Shown here: positions 1-6,895 of the stretch, in pieces | Position numbering within the stretch: the first letter of the stretch is position 1 | Layout: every line of letters starts with the position of its first letter | DNA from: JAGOMX01 sp041738135 | Lineage (GTDB): Bacteria; Pseudomonadota; Alphaproteobacteria; JAGOMX01 | DNA: 6,998 nt | Direction: 5' to 3' | NCBI GenBank assembly: GCA_041738135.1 | Contig: JBGSQK010000049.1 | Coordinates: 1 to 6,998 of the forward strand | Program-made: the position numbers and the translations under genes | The notes under the pieces: generated by a model | What the model was told of the DNA's origin: nothing | Database searches by the model: none | What the model saw: only the letters and a program-made list of their open reading frames with translations

Positions 1-54
1 TTTTCTTAGCTTTTCACGACACTCCAGGTTTGTAACAAACAGCCTTGACCTCAT
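1..54 (-). CDS. Possible 5' end of an IS-encoded ORF (18 codons visible, runs off window)
   Basis: On the minus strand an ATG at 54-52 opens a frame that stays open for all 18 codons to the window edge and begins MRSRLFVTNLECREKL. A GGAGGG sequence at 64-59 lies at suitable spacing upstream. By position it would be the first gene of the putative insertion sequence. I do not recognise the peptide as any IS3-family OrfA, and 18 codons cannot prove coding. The start site and spacing are the only support. Confidence 0.2.
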   Translation of the reverse strand, partial: MRSRLFVTNLECREKLRK

Positions 55-59
55 GACAC

Positions 60-86
60 CCTCCGATTGAGTTTATAATACGGAGG
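60..86 (-). promoter_or_regulatory. Inverted repeat that could sequester the ribosome-binding site of the putative IS gene
   Basis: CCTCCG at 60-65 and CGGAGG at 81-86 are perfect complementary arms separated by 15 bases. On the minus strand the downstream arm contains the GGAGG ribosome-binding site for the ATG at 54, and the AT-rich loop holds a TATTAT (-10-like) box at 80-75. A transcript starting from that box would lack the first arm and leave the ribosome-binding site free. A transcript entering from outside would contain both arms and could hide it. Such protection from read-in transcription is known for IS10 and IS50. Here it is inferred from layout only, and no convincing -35 box is visible. 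Confidence 0.35.
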
Positions 87-136
87 TCAGTCTGGACTAT
101 TTTGAAAACGAAAAAAAGATGGGGTTAAATTGACGG

Positions 137-2140
137 TTACACATTGGCTGCCACCAGCGTTTCATCACGCAGGTAATTCTGATTCACCCAGGTTAGGCGA
201 TCGTATCTCAATGCAGGAACATCACTACGCGCCAATGGTTCCATGCCGGTATTGCACGCCTCCGAAAGCAGCACAGCACAGAGGCTGGTTGTCAATTCTT
301 CTGCGCGAGCTGAATTTTCGCTGATATGTGTGAACGATTCGGTAAATCCAGTGCGTGCGGCGATTTCCAACAATATTTCCGGCAAATCAACTTGTGGCAT
401 TCGTTCAACAACCAACCTACGCAAGGCAACAAGAGACTCTGGTTCATCAACTTTATCTAATGGACTCAAAATGAGCTCTTCTTTCCCCAGAGGCCCTTCA
501 AATCTCACTGCTTCGTTATCAGGTAAACGGGCAGAAACCGACCGATAAGTTTGATCCAACTCGCATGCTAATTCATCAAGAAGAGGTTTAGGGTCAAGAG
601 GAAGACCTAGTGTGCGACAAATCATAGGACGAGCTGCCTCCCATTCCTTACCCGACAGAAGGCCTTTTCGTGGGTCTGCATAACGCCAGCTTTCGGAAAC
701 AAACACATCACGGCGCTTTAAAGCCGTACGCAACTGATCTAAAACACAAAAAATATAAGCCTGTTGATCAATCGTTTGTTCATCAGGGTCTGGCATAACA
801 TAACGACGCCAAGCCTTATTAACCACTTCCAACGGCGCTGTATTATCAAACTGATGTTGATGATAATTCTTTTGAATATATTCCAAAGCTGCAACTGTGG
901 TTTTACCGGCGGGTGAGGCGGAGAAATGAATGTGCTCAAGAAGCTTTGGCAAGAATATGCGTACTCGCCTAAATCGTGCCTTAAGTTCACCATAAAAAAC
1001 GTTATCAGTAGGCCTTACAAGGGAATAGGTTTCTTCTAGCGTCTTGGCTAATTTCTCACGAGGAAATTGCTTAAAAATCAATGTGCGCAGATTAGTGTCA
1101 GGTAATTCAGTATCCAGCAATAGGGTGCAAACATTGGCCAAAGTAGTTGCTGCTGCATCCAAATCACGCAAACTACGCAAGCGGGTTTTCTGATCTGATT
1201 TGGCGGCATCACTAAAAAGCTCATTTAATAGCTTATCCAAAATATCCAGTGCATCGTCCTGGGCTGTAGCTTCCAATGTTTTCATGAAAGCTGCTAATGT
1301 AGCCAAGCGGCGCCGCAGAGGAAGACGTTTGATTGCTGTTACTTTGGCTCGAGAAGCAAACTGTGAAAGTGTGGCTATCCGATTTGACGGAATTGAAGTG
1401 GAATGCGGCAAGGTGACCCCATAATTTCTGATCAAGCCTAGCCGTTCCAGGGCGCGTACCAAGGAAGGTCCGCTGATGTTTGTTGGTCCAGCTCTCATCT
1501 GATCAAACCATGATCTGCTACTTCCTTCCGGCACAGACATCAATGTTTCCAGTTTGAGTTGCTGTTCCTGGCCGATTGACTGGATAAGCTGTTTCCATAA
1601 GCGCTGCTCCACACGGTGCTTTAACTTAGAAATGAAACGCTCTAATATGCTTGCACCAGGCAACAAGACTTTATTTGCCAATAGCCACGTTGTAGCCCTT
1701 TCAAATAACAATATGGGCCTCTCAGTTCCAGTCCAGCATTGTGTATAAAGCCAACGGGCTAACCGGAATCCAACTAAAGGGTTGCTAATTTCACTATAGC
1801 CATACATTAGACTAATTTCATTGATATGGCGCAACCTCTGGCGTTGATCATTATATTCCATCAAGCATTTTTTTGCATTCGAGAGACAAAGCTGTCTGGA
1901 TAAGCATTTTAATACACTGACTGGAGCTTGGCTTATGATATTCAAAAAACTCCCTAAGTAGCGCACCGTTGTTAACTGTAATGCAAAACCAAGCTGGTTA
2001 TGGTCGCCACGTTTTGCAGAAATATTTTTATGATCATCATCGTCCAAATGAAAATATCGAGTCAATTCTGCTGACGTTGGTTCGGCAATATAACACCCAT
2101 AGTTGGTGCGTTGTTCTTCAGTTAAAAATTGAACAGACAT
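137..2140 (-). pseudogene. tnpA: Tn3-family transposase TnpA, C-terminally truncated
   Basis: The product is a Tn3-family DDE transposase, which cuts and joins transposon ends in replicative transposition. The N-terminus is intact: MSVQFLTEEQRTNYGCY, then a YFHLDDDD stretch and GDHNQLGFALQL, all typical of the family's N-terminal DNA-binding region (DUF4158). The frame is open further upstream to an ATG at 2236, but I chose the ATG at 2140 because family proteins start with this M-x-V-x-FLT motif and the extension runs through the intergenic palindrome. The visible protein is 667 residues against about 950-1000 for the family. It ends soon after RYDRLTWVNQNYLRDET, at a stop where the foreign sequence begins. 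The conserved block after this point carries the first catalytic aspartate, so all three DDE residues should be missing and the protein should be inactive. The gene is divergent from tnpR, as in Tn3 itself. The missing part may lie beyond the left insertion, outside the window. Confidence 0.92.
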
Positions 2141-2161
2141 AAAATCACATTTTTCGTTAAA

Positions 2162-2191
2162 GTGTTGCACAAACGTACGTTTGTGCAACAC
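2162..2191. repeat. Perfect 30-bp palindrome, candidate res subsite I
   Basis: GTGTTGCACAAACGT at 2162-2176 is followed directly by its exact reverse complement at 2177-2191, with no spacer. It lies in the divergent tnpA/tnpR gap, 22 bp upstream of the tnpA start. In Tn3-like elements the crossover subsite (site I) of res lies on the tnpA-proximal side and is bound by a resolvase dimer, one per half-site, so position and symmetry both fit. The centre is TA. The same palindrome could serve as an operator through which TnpR represses tnpA. This role is inferred, as no footprint can be seen in sequence. Confidence 0.65.
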
Positions 2192-2276
2192 CCATGGGTT
2201 CACCATTTTATAAGGCATTGCGTATTGCAAATACATATTGCATAATCATATCGAATAGCAACAGGTTTTTGCAATT
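2192..2276. promoter_or_regulatory. Candidate accessory resolvase-binding region (res II/III) and tnpR promoter region
   Basis: Between the palindrome and the tnpR start codon lie several copies of a TTGCA-centred motif that match the half-site of the palindrome: TTGCAAATACAT at 2225-2236, TTGCATAATCAT at 2238-2249, TTGCAATTATGC at 2269-2280 (overlapping the tnpR start) and, inverted, CTGTTGCTAT (complement of 2253-2262). In Tn3-type res sites, accessory subsites II and III lie on the tnpR side and hold the synaptic resolvase tetramers. The spacing suggests such an array, but I cannot assign exact subsite borders. tnpR has only a weak ribosome-binding site here (CAGG at 2260-2264). Confidence 0.5.
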
Positions 2277-2837
2277 ATGCTTATCGGTTACGCACGAGTT
2301 TCAACCCAAGATCAGGATACAGCAGCGCAGATAAGCGCGCTTAAATCTGCTGGATGTGAACTCATTTTTCAAGAGAAAGCACCGAGTGGTCGTTGGGAAA
2401 GACCTGAGCTTCATCGCCTGCTGGGGCAGTTACGTAAAGGCGATGTTCTCGTTGTTTGGAAGTTAGATCGTTTGTCTCGTTCATTAATAGACGTATTATA
2501 CTTGATGGAAAAGATTCAGCAAGCCGGCGCTGGTTTTCAGAGTTTAACAGAAGTTATTGACACCGCCTCACCAGGAGGTCGGATGATGATGCAGATCATT
2601 GGATCTTTTGCTGAATTTGAGCGAGCTATGTTACGGGAGCGTACTCGAACTGGCCTTGATTCAGCACGAGCACAGGGTCGTATAGGCGGCCGACGCCCTA
2701 AACTAAACACTCAACAGCAAACGGAAATCCTGGATTTAGTAACTTCTGGTCAAAAAACAGCTGCTGATGCTGCTAGGCTTTTTAACGTACATCCTGCAAC
2801 TATATTTAGATTGCTTCGGCGCAACAAATCAATCTAA
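2277..2837 (+). CDS. tnpR: Tn3-type serine resolvase TnpR
   Basis: This is a site-specific serine recombinase that resolves the cointegrate formed during replicative Tn3 transposition by recombining two copies of res, and it usually represses tnpA and tnpR. It has 186 residues, the normal length. The N-terminal catalytic domain starts MLIGYARVSTQDQD with the nucleophile at Ser9. KLDRLSRS at about 62-69 supplies the conserved active-site arginines, Arg65 and Arg68. GSFAEFERAMLRERTR (about 109-124) begins the long dimerisation helix, which leads into ARAQGRIGGRRPK (about 130-142). A C-terminal helix-turn-helix, TAADAARLFNVHPATIFRLL, spans about 161-180. All key residues are present, so it appears functional although its transposase partner is broken. 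It reads toward the tra genes. Confidence 0.95.
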   Translation: MLIGYARVSTQDQDTAAQISALKSAGCELIFQEKAPSGRWERPELHRLLGQLRKGDVLVVWKLDRLSRSLIDVLYLMEKIQQAGAGFQSLTEVIDTASPGGRMMMQIIGSFAEFERAMLRERTRTGLDSARAQGRIGGRRPKLNTQQQTEILDLVTSGQKTAADAARLFNVHPATIFRLLRRNKSI

Positions 2838-2845
2838 CCTCGTGG

Positions 2846-2883
2846 CTTAAGTGCTTTTACTGTTCCACTGCTCCCAATACCCC
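2846..2883. repeat. 38-bp terminal inverted repeat of the Tn3-family element
   Basis: Read inward from the outer edge on the minus strand, the segment starts GGGGT, contains CAGTGGAAC in the middle and ends TTAAG. It is exactly 38 bp, the usual Tn3-family length. The GGGG outer edge, the internal CAGTGGAAC block and the TTAAG inner edge occur at the same positions in the Tn3 terminal repeat as I recall it, placing this element nearer Tn3 than Tn21. The repeat begins 8 bp after the tnpR stop. Its outer edge at 2883 is immediately followed by codons of the traN frame, which fixes the insertion point. Confidence 0.85.
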
Positions 2884-4394
2884 TAGCTGGCGACCAAATC
2901 GTGAAAGATGCCTTTGATATCATTCAGACCGCTGAAGAGATCACCGAAAAGCCACAACCCGATGAGATCACTTTACATACTTGTGAAGAGGCAAGGCCTG
3001 AAATGGCTTATAACTGCACCAAGAAGCGGCACATCAAGGCACGCGAACCTCAAGCCAAAACACATACATTGCAGGTAAAAGTCCTGAGCCGAAAAATCCG
3101 TGGAGCTTTTAACAAGAATATTCTAACGGATGAAAAAATAGACCTTAGCTATGAGCCCAAGCCAAAAAGACTCAACGTCACCATTAAAAACCTTCTGCCG
3201 CCTGCATCTTATGAAAAGATTGAAAAGATCGAGCTGGCAAAGCCTTACGATAATATCACCGTATCACAAGCGGGTATATTAACCGTAAGCCCTGTAAAAC
3301 TCAAAAAAAAGCAAAGGGTCTCCAATGGCGGTAAATATTCCTACATCGACATAGATATACTCATAAATATCACTTATCTGCCTGTGCTGACGGAAAGCGA
3401 TTTAATCGAATCAGAGGAGGATGGCTGCGAACATCTTGAAGCTAAATGTGATCAAGGCTTATGCAGATATGGGACTGAAACAATCATCCATCAGGGAGAA
3501 AGAACCATTGGGGGGCTGAAAATTACTCGCCCCTGGTGGGAAAAACAACGTACATACGTTTGCTCTTTTCCTTCCAAAAATACTTGCGCAGAATTGCGTA
3601 AAAAAGGCTGCTCGCAAGTGAACAGCCAATGCAGGAATTGGTTTGGTGAGATGTGCGCTGAATACACGCAGACTTTTGAATGCCGGCAGACCAAGGCAGC
3701 CATTAAAACCAGTAAGCTGAAGGGGCAGATACCATTTTGTATGGACGGCAGCTGTGATGAACACTCATGGGCTCCCAATACGGAATTTGCTCAAGCTGCT
3801 TCACGTCTTGCCATATTGAAAGAAATGCAGGGCCAGTATGCCGCCGGAAACACGACCGTCTTTAAAGGTAATACGGAAAAATGCCGCAAGAATTGCCTAG
3901 GCTTTCGGGATTGCTGCGGCACAGGAAAAGGGTGGGGCAATAATTTAGGCTATGACTGCTCGAAAGAAGAAAAAGCACTTGCACAAAAGAGGGACGAGAA
4001 TAGGTGCGTCTTTGTGGGCACCTATTGTTCCAAGAAAGTGTTGGGAGACTGCCTTAAGAAAAAGTCTTCTTACTGCTGTTTTGCATCCAGACTAGTAAAG
4101 CTTGTGCAGGAACAGAGTCGGGAGCAACTGAAAATCGGTTGGGGAACAAAAGAAAGCCCTGACTGCCGCGGCTTAAGTATTTCTGAAATACAAATTGTGG
4201 ACTTTTCCAAGTTGGATTTGAGTGAGATCTTTGAAGAAATCAGGTCCAAGGTAAATTTGCCGGATGCAAATAAATTGTCTCAAGAGATCCATCAGTCTTT
4301 AAACGCCAAAACCCAGAACTTCCAGTCCAACATACGTGCGGTCCCAGATTTACCCACAGAACAGCAAAGAGAGTTAGATGAACAGACTATGTAA
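2884..4394 (+). pseudogene. traN: TraN, mating-pair stabilisation protein, 5' truncated by the transposon
   Basis: TraN is the large cysteine-rich outer-membrane protein of F-type transfer systems that stabilises donor-recipient pairs through contact with recipient surface proteins. The fragment has about 500 residues and 24 cysteines, and includes the C-terminal family hallmark RDCCGTGKGWG, then CVFVGTYCS, a SYCCF block, IGWG and PDCRGLS, followed by an IDFSKLDLSEIFE-like stretch (here VDFSKLDLSEIFE). The native signal peptide and N-terminal part are missing: the frame is open right up to the transposon inverted repeat, with no native start codon. A GTG at 2901 could start a 497-residue product, but no convincing ribosome-binding site precedes it and the product would have no export signal. 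The cysteine-rich C-terminal part has no frameshift or stop, which suggests a recent disruption. The end overlaps traF by 17 bp. Residue-to-recipient specificity cannot be predicted. Confidence 0.9.
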
Positions 4395-5160
4395 TGTCCT
4401 TATGGTTATTCTTCTGTGTCTGGGCTGCTCAAAGACGCAAGCTCAGCCGAATCCACCTGAGAAGGGATGGCTTTGGTATAAGGAAGAAAAGGTAAAGCCA
4501 AAACCAAAGCCAAAGCAGGAAGAAAAAAAGCCATCTTCAGCATCCCCAAAAGCAGAACAGCTTTCGGCAACCCAAATAATGCAACAAAAACGTGAAGAAT
4601 TTGAGGAGCTGCTTTCTGCGGCGGCACTAGAGCCGACCCTTGACAATGTAACTCTGGTTAAAAATAAGCAGCTGGAGTTTGAAAACAAGTCGAGCCAGTT
4701 TGCCGATTATTGGGTGTTGTCTCATCTTATGGATAGCAAAGGCTACTCGCATGGGGGCAACCCAAACCCATGGCATCGAGAAATAGCTCAAAAAGAGCGA
4801 GAAGAAAAGCTTGGAGAGCAATTAAAGCAGGTTTCTAAAAAGTATGGATTGTTCTTTGCCTTTAAGCAGAGCTGTCCCTATTGCCATAAGTTTGCCCCTG
4901 TGGTGGCAAGGTTTGCTGAAAAATACAACTTCGAGATCAAAGGAATATCGGTGGATGGGGGCACGTTGGCGGGTATTGCTAACATATCCAAAGACAATGG
5001 GGCCTTAAGCGTCATTAATCCGGACGGCATATATCCTGCCTTATTTTTAGCCAACCCACAAACCATGGAGGTAATCCCCATTGCCTGGGGGATGGTAACG
5101 ACCGAGCAGTTATTAAACAATATGGAAGCAGTCCTGAAACAAAAGGAGATGAAGTTATGA
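4378..5160 (+). CDS. traF: TraF, periplasmic thioredoxin-fold pilus-assembly protein
   Basis: TraF is a periplasmic protein required for F-pilus assembly and thought to act on other disulfide-rich Tra proteins. The 260-residue product begins with a Sec signal peptide (hydrophobic about 6-16, likely cleaved after TQA at residues 20-22). GWLWYKEEK at 30-38 matches the GWxWY start of mature F TraF. A lysine-proline stretch (KPKPKPKQEEKKP, 40-52) follows, then a helical middle region and a thioredoxin-like domain from about 155 to the end. CPYC lies at 166-169, a cis-proline candidate in IYPALFL at 219-225, and the family SVDGG at 191-195. From memory, F-plasmid TraF lacks the CXXC pair, so this copy keeps a potentially active redox site. 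The start overlaps the end of traN, with a purine-rich AGAGAG at 4367-4372 as likely ribosome-binding site, indicating translational coupling. The stop overlaps traH. The gene is intact. Confidence 0.92.
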   Translation: MNRLCNVLMVILLCLGCSKTQAQPNPPEKGWLWYKEEKVKPKPKPKQEEKKPSSASPKAEQLSATQIMQQKREEFEELLSAAALEPTLDNVTLVKNKQLEFENKSSQFADYWVLSHLMDSKGYSHGGNPNPWHREIAQKEREEKLGEQLKQVSKKYGLFFAFKQSCPYCHKFAPVVARFAEKYNFEIKGISVDGGTLAGIANISKDNGALSVINPDGIYPALFLANPQTMEVIPIAWGMVTTEQLLNNMEAVLKQKEMKL

Positions 5161-6515
5161 GATATTTAAGTGCGGTTATATGGGTTTGGTTATTAGGGGG
5201 CGTGGCTCAAGCTGGTGCACTTGAGCACATGTTTAAAAAACTAGGATCTGACTCAAATCAAACCGATCCTCGCTCGTTTCAGGATCAAGCAGTCGGTCAC
5301 TATACGCTTGGAGGCTTGGCTGTAAGGCAAAAGAACAAAATAATTCAGCCATTTAACATACGGCTGCCAAGCGGCATAGGGCAGGGGTCTTGTGGGGATA
5401 TGGACCTGCACTTTGGTGGCATCAGTTTTATGCAAGGTAACGACTTCAAAGAAATGCTTCAAAAGGTGGCCCGGGGCCTTCCCAGCTATGGATTACAGCT
5501 TGCTATGAAGACCTATGCGCCGCAAGTGGAAGGACTGATGTCTGATTTGCGACATCATCTGCAGATGATAAATAATATGACACTTGACGATTGTCGCATG
5601 AGACAGGCCATGTTTGACGCTGTTTTGCCCAAGCAAGGAGCCATGCGTGAAACCCTTTGTCAGGACATAAAGCGGCGCTCAGGAGATGGGGACTTCTTTG
5701 GAGCCATGTCCAGCTGCCGCAGTGAGGAACAACAACATGCACATAAGAGCGAAAAGAAATACGATGATCTGTTGTCGGGCGAATATAACCTCGTCTGGAA
5801 AGTGCTTCAACGAATAGACAAATACAAAGGGGATATCGAGCTTGCAGAATTCATAATGAGTGTGACGGGAACGGTTATTTCTAGAAAAACCAAAGGAGAT
5901 AATGATAAATCCGGTAGTACTTACGAGTTGGTGACCAATTCCCCACAAGCCGACGATCTAGATTTTGCGGAGGCCCATCTAGACGGGGGAAAAGTCTACC
6001 AACTGGCTTGTGATGAACACAAAGAATGTTTAAAGCCGAGACTGGTGGAAATCAACATCACTGGCGACAAATCCATGACAAGCCGTGTGATCAATGTGGT
6101 AAACGGCCTAAAGAGTAAATACCTGGAAGGAGCCGACACTAAGGGTAATGGACTCACTCCGGAGGAAAGAAGTATTTTAGGGGATGCTTATTCAGTTCCC
6201 ATATTCAAATACATTCAGGTGGCCGCGGCAGCTAACTCCCAGGTTGTGCTGATGAAGGATGCAGCCAGATACATTGCCATCTCTTTAATATTATCTCGGT
6301 TTGACACGGTATCATCCGAAATCATGACGGCTGTTGAGACACTTGAGAGTATCCAACTGGATCAAACGGCCATCAAGGCTTTCAAGAAAAATCTTCAAAA
6401 CGCTCGAACCCGCGTGCAGGCCATGTTGAAAAAATCTGATTTTGAAGGTATTTGGCGGCTCAATCAGCACATTCGGGCCCTTGAAAATATCATCGAAGCC
6501 TCAACGGATTCTTAA
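5157..6515 (+). CDS. traH: TraH, F-type pilus-assembly protein
   Basis: TraH is a conserved periplasmic or outer-membrane-associated protein of F-type transfer systems, needed for pilus assembly and working with TraF and the TraW/TraU/TrbC group. The 452-residue length is normal for the family. It starts with a clear signal peptide ending GGVAQA, followed by GALEHMFKKLG. Family features are the early GQGSCGDMDLHFGGISFM block (about 74-92), the DFKEMLQKVARGLPSYGLQLAMKTYAP stretch (about 96-122, given only as a landmark), cysteines in the central region (DDC, LCQD, SSC), and a helical, coiled-coil-prone C-terminus from about residue 400. ATG overlaps the traF stop in ATGA, with GGAG at 5145-5148 as ribosome-binding site, so the two genes are coupled. 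The gene is uninterrupted. Confidence 0.93.
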   Translation: MRYLSAVIWVWLLGGVAQAGALEHMFKKLGSDSNQTDPRSFQDQAVGHYTLGGLAVRQKNKIIQPFNIRLPSGIGQGSCGDMDLHFGGISFMQGNDFKEMLQKVARGLPSYGLQLAMKTYAPQVEGLMSDLRHHLQMINNMTLDDCRMRQAMFDAVLPKQGAMRETLCQDIKRRSGDGDFFGAMSSCRSEEQQHAHKSEKKYDDLLSGEYNLVWKVLQRIDKYKGDIELAEFIMSVTGTVISRKTKGDNDKSGSTYELVTNSPQADDLDFAEAHLDGGKVYQLACDEHKECLKPRLVEINITGDKSMTSRVINVVNGLKSKYLEGADTKGNGLTPEERSILGDAYSVPIFKYIQVAAAANSQVVLMKDAARYIAISLILSRFDTVSSEIMTAVETLESIQLDQTAIKAFKKNLQNARTRVQAMLKKSDFEGIWRLNQHIRALENIIEASTDS

Positions 6516-6532
6516 AAAAGGGAGAACATTCC

Positions 6533-6895
6533 ATGGATGCAATATATACCTACGGTGGCGGCGAGATTATATGGAAAGTCTTCAATGGCATCGTTATGAT
6601 GACGAAAAGTGAATCTCCTTACTTTACAAACGTGATTTATGTGAGTGCGCTAGTTGGGACGGTCCTAGCCGTGGCCAGAGCTCTGCCTGGTGGTCAGCTT
6701 GGCATGCTAACCAAAACCTGGTTTATTCCCACCTATATCATATTGAGTCTATTGCTTGTTCCCAAGACCACCGTAGACATTATTGATTACGTGGATTCAA
6801 GTTTTACTTACGAACCGGTGGAGAATGTACCGTTGGGCTTTGCCTTCTTGGCTTCGGTCGGTAATCCCCCCATTTTTAATGGGTTTATAAAGTAG
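6533..6895 (+). pseudogene. traG: TraG N-terminus, truncated by an IS3-family element
   Basis: TraG is a large inner-membrane protein whose N-terminal domain is needed for pilus assembly and whose C-terminal domain acts in mating-pair stabilisation and entry exclusion. F TraG is roughly 900 residues, and only 120 codons are open here. The native part begins MDAIYTYGGGEIIWKVFNGI, carries two hydrophobic segments (about 33-51 and 63-77) and reaches PVENVPLGFAFLASVG, matching the VDNVPVGLA block of F TraG. The last ten residues (NPPIFNGFIK) are probably read from IS DNA. The start has a good GGGAG ribosome-binding site at 6520-6524, 17 bp after the traH stop. All of the periplasmic C-terminal domain is lost. 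The rest of traG may lie beyond the insertion, outside the window. Confidence 0.85.
6869..6883. repeat. Short hairpin just outside the IS3 transposase stop
   Basis: CCCATT at 6869-6874 and AATGGG at 6878-6883 are perfect complementary arms around a three-base TTT loop, overlapping the presumed inverted-repeat end. It begins two bases beyond the transposase stop codon. There is no U-tract after the stem on the minus strand and only a weak TTT on the plus strand, so a terminator role is doubtful. Confidence 0.35.

Larger units (their letters stand above)
1..137 (-). mobile_element. Probable insertion-sequence end abutting truncated tnpA
   Basis: The Tn3 transposase reading frame leaves its family-typical sequence at about position 140, so 1 to roughly 130-137 is foreign DNA placed against it. 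Read on the minus strand from about 137 downward it has the make-up of a transposable-element left end: a C-run followed by a T-tract (CCCCAT then T-rich, 111-124), a promoter-like AT box (75-80), a GGAGGG ribosome-binding site (59-64) and an ATG at 54. The IS3-family element at the right edge of the window also has an outer end of the form TAA..CCCC..AT..TTTT, so the two may be ends of the same kind of element. The exact boundary is not determinable. The resemblance between the two ends is imperfect, and the family assignment is inference. Confidence 0.4.
137..2883. mobile_element. Tn3-family transposon remnant (one end retained)
   Basis: This is a Tn3-subgroup module with tnpA and tnpR transcribed divergently from a shared resolution region and a 38-bp terminal inverted repeat just beyond tnpR. 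The other terminal repeat and the catalytic end of tnpA are absent from the window, where a probable insertion sequence abuts. No passenger gene lies between tnpR and the terminal repeat (8 bp apart). The element sits inside traN. The bases TAGCT at 2884-2888 would be one copy of the expected 5-bp target duplication, but the partner copy is not visible. Without the second end or an active transposase this copy could move only if both were supplied from outside the window. Confidence 0.88.

Noticed and set aside
2141..2236. An extended start for tnpA at 2236, adding 32 residues
   Set aside because: The extra residues run through the perfect palindrome and have no family resemblance. Tn3 transposases begin at the M-x-V-x-FLT motif, which is at 2140.
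2901..2903. GTG at 2901 as the true start of traN
   Set aside because: The frame continues upstream to the transposon edge, there is no clear ribosome-binding site, and a signal peptide expected for TraN is absent.
3459..3778. Minus-strand open frames of about 100 codons inside traN
   Set aside because: They overlap the strongly recognisable cysteine-rich TraN frame and lack ribosome-binding sites or family features, so they are frame shadows.
4378..4465. TraF as a lipoprotein because of the LLCLGC sequence in its leader
   Set aside because: The residue three before the cysteine is itself a cysteine and does not fit a good lipobox. A standard Sec cleavage after TQA matches better.
4494..4516. 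Short AAAGCC/CCAAA-type tandem repeat in traF as a regulatory repeat
   Set aside because: It simply encodes the lysine-proline linker of TraF and shows no sign of being more than a coding low-complexity stretch.
6869..6883. Rho-independent terminator after traG or the IS transposase
   Set aside because: The stem is only six pairs, AT-rich at the loop side, and has no proper U-tract on either strand.
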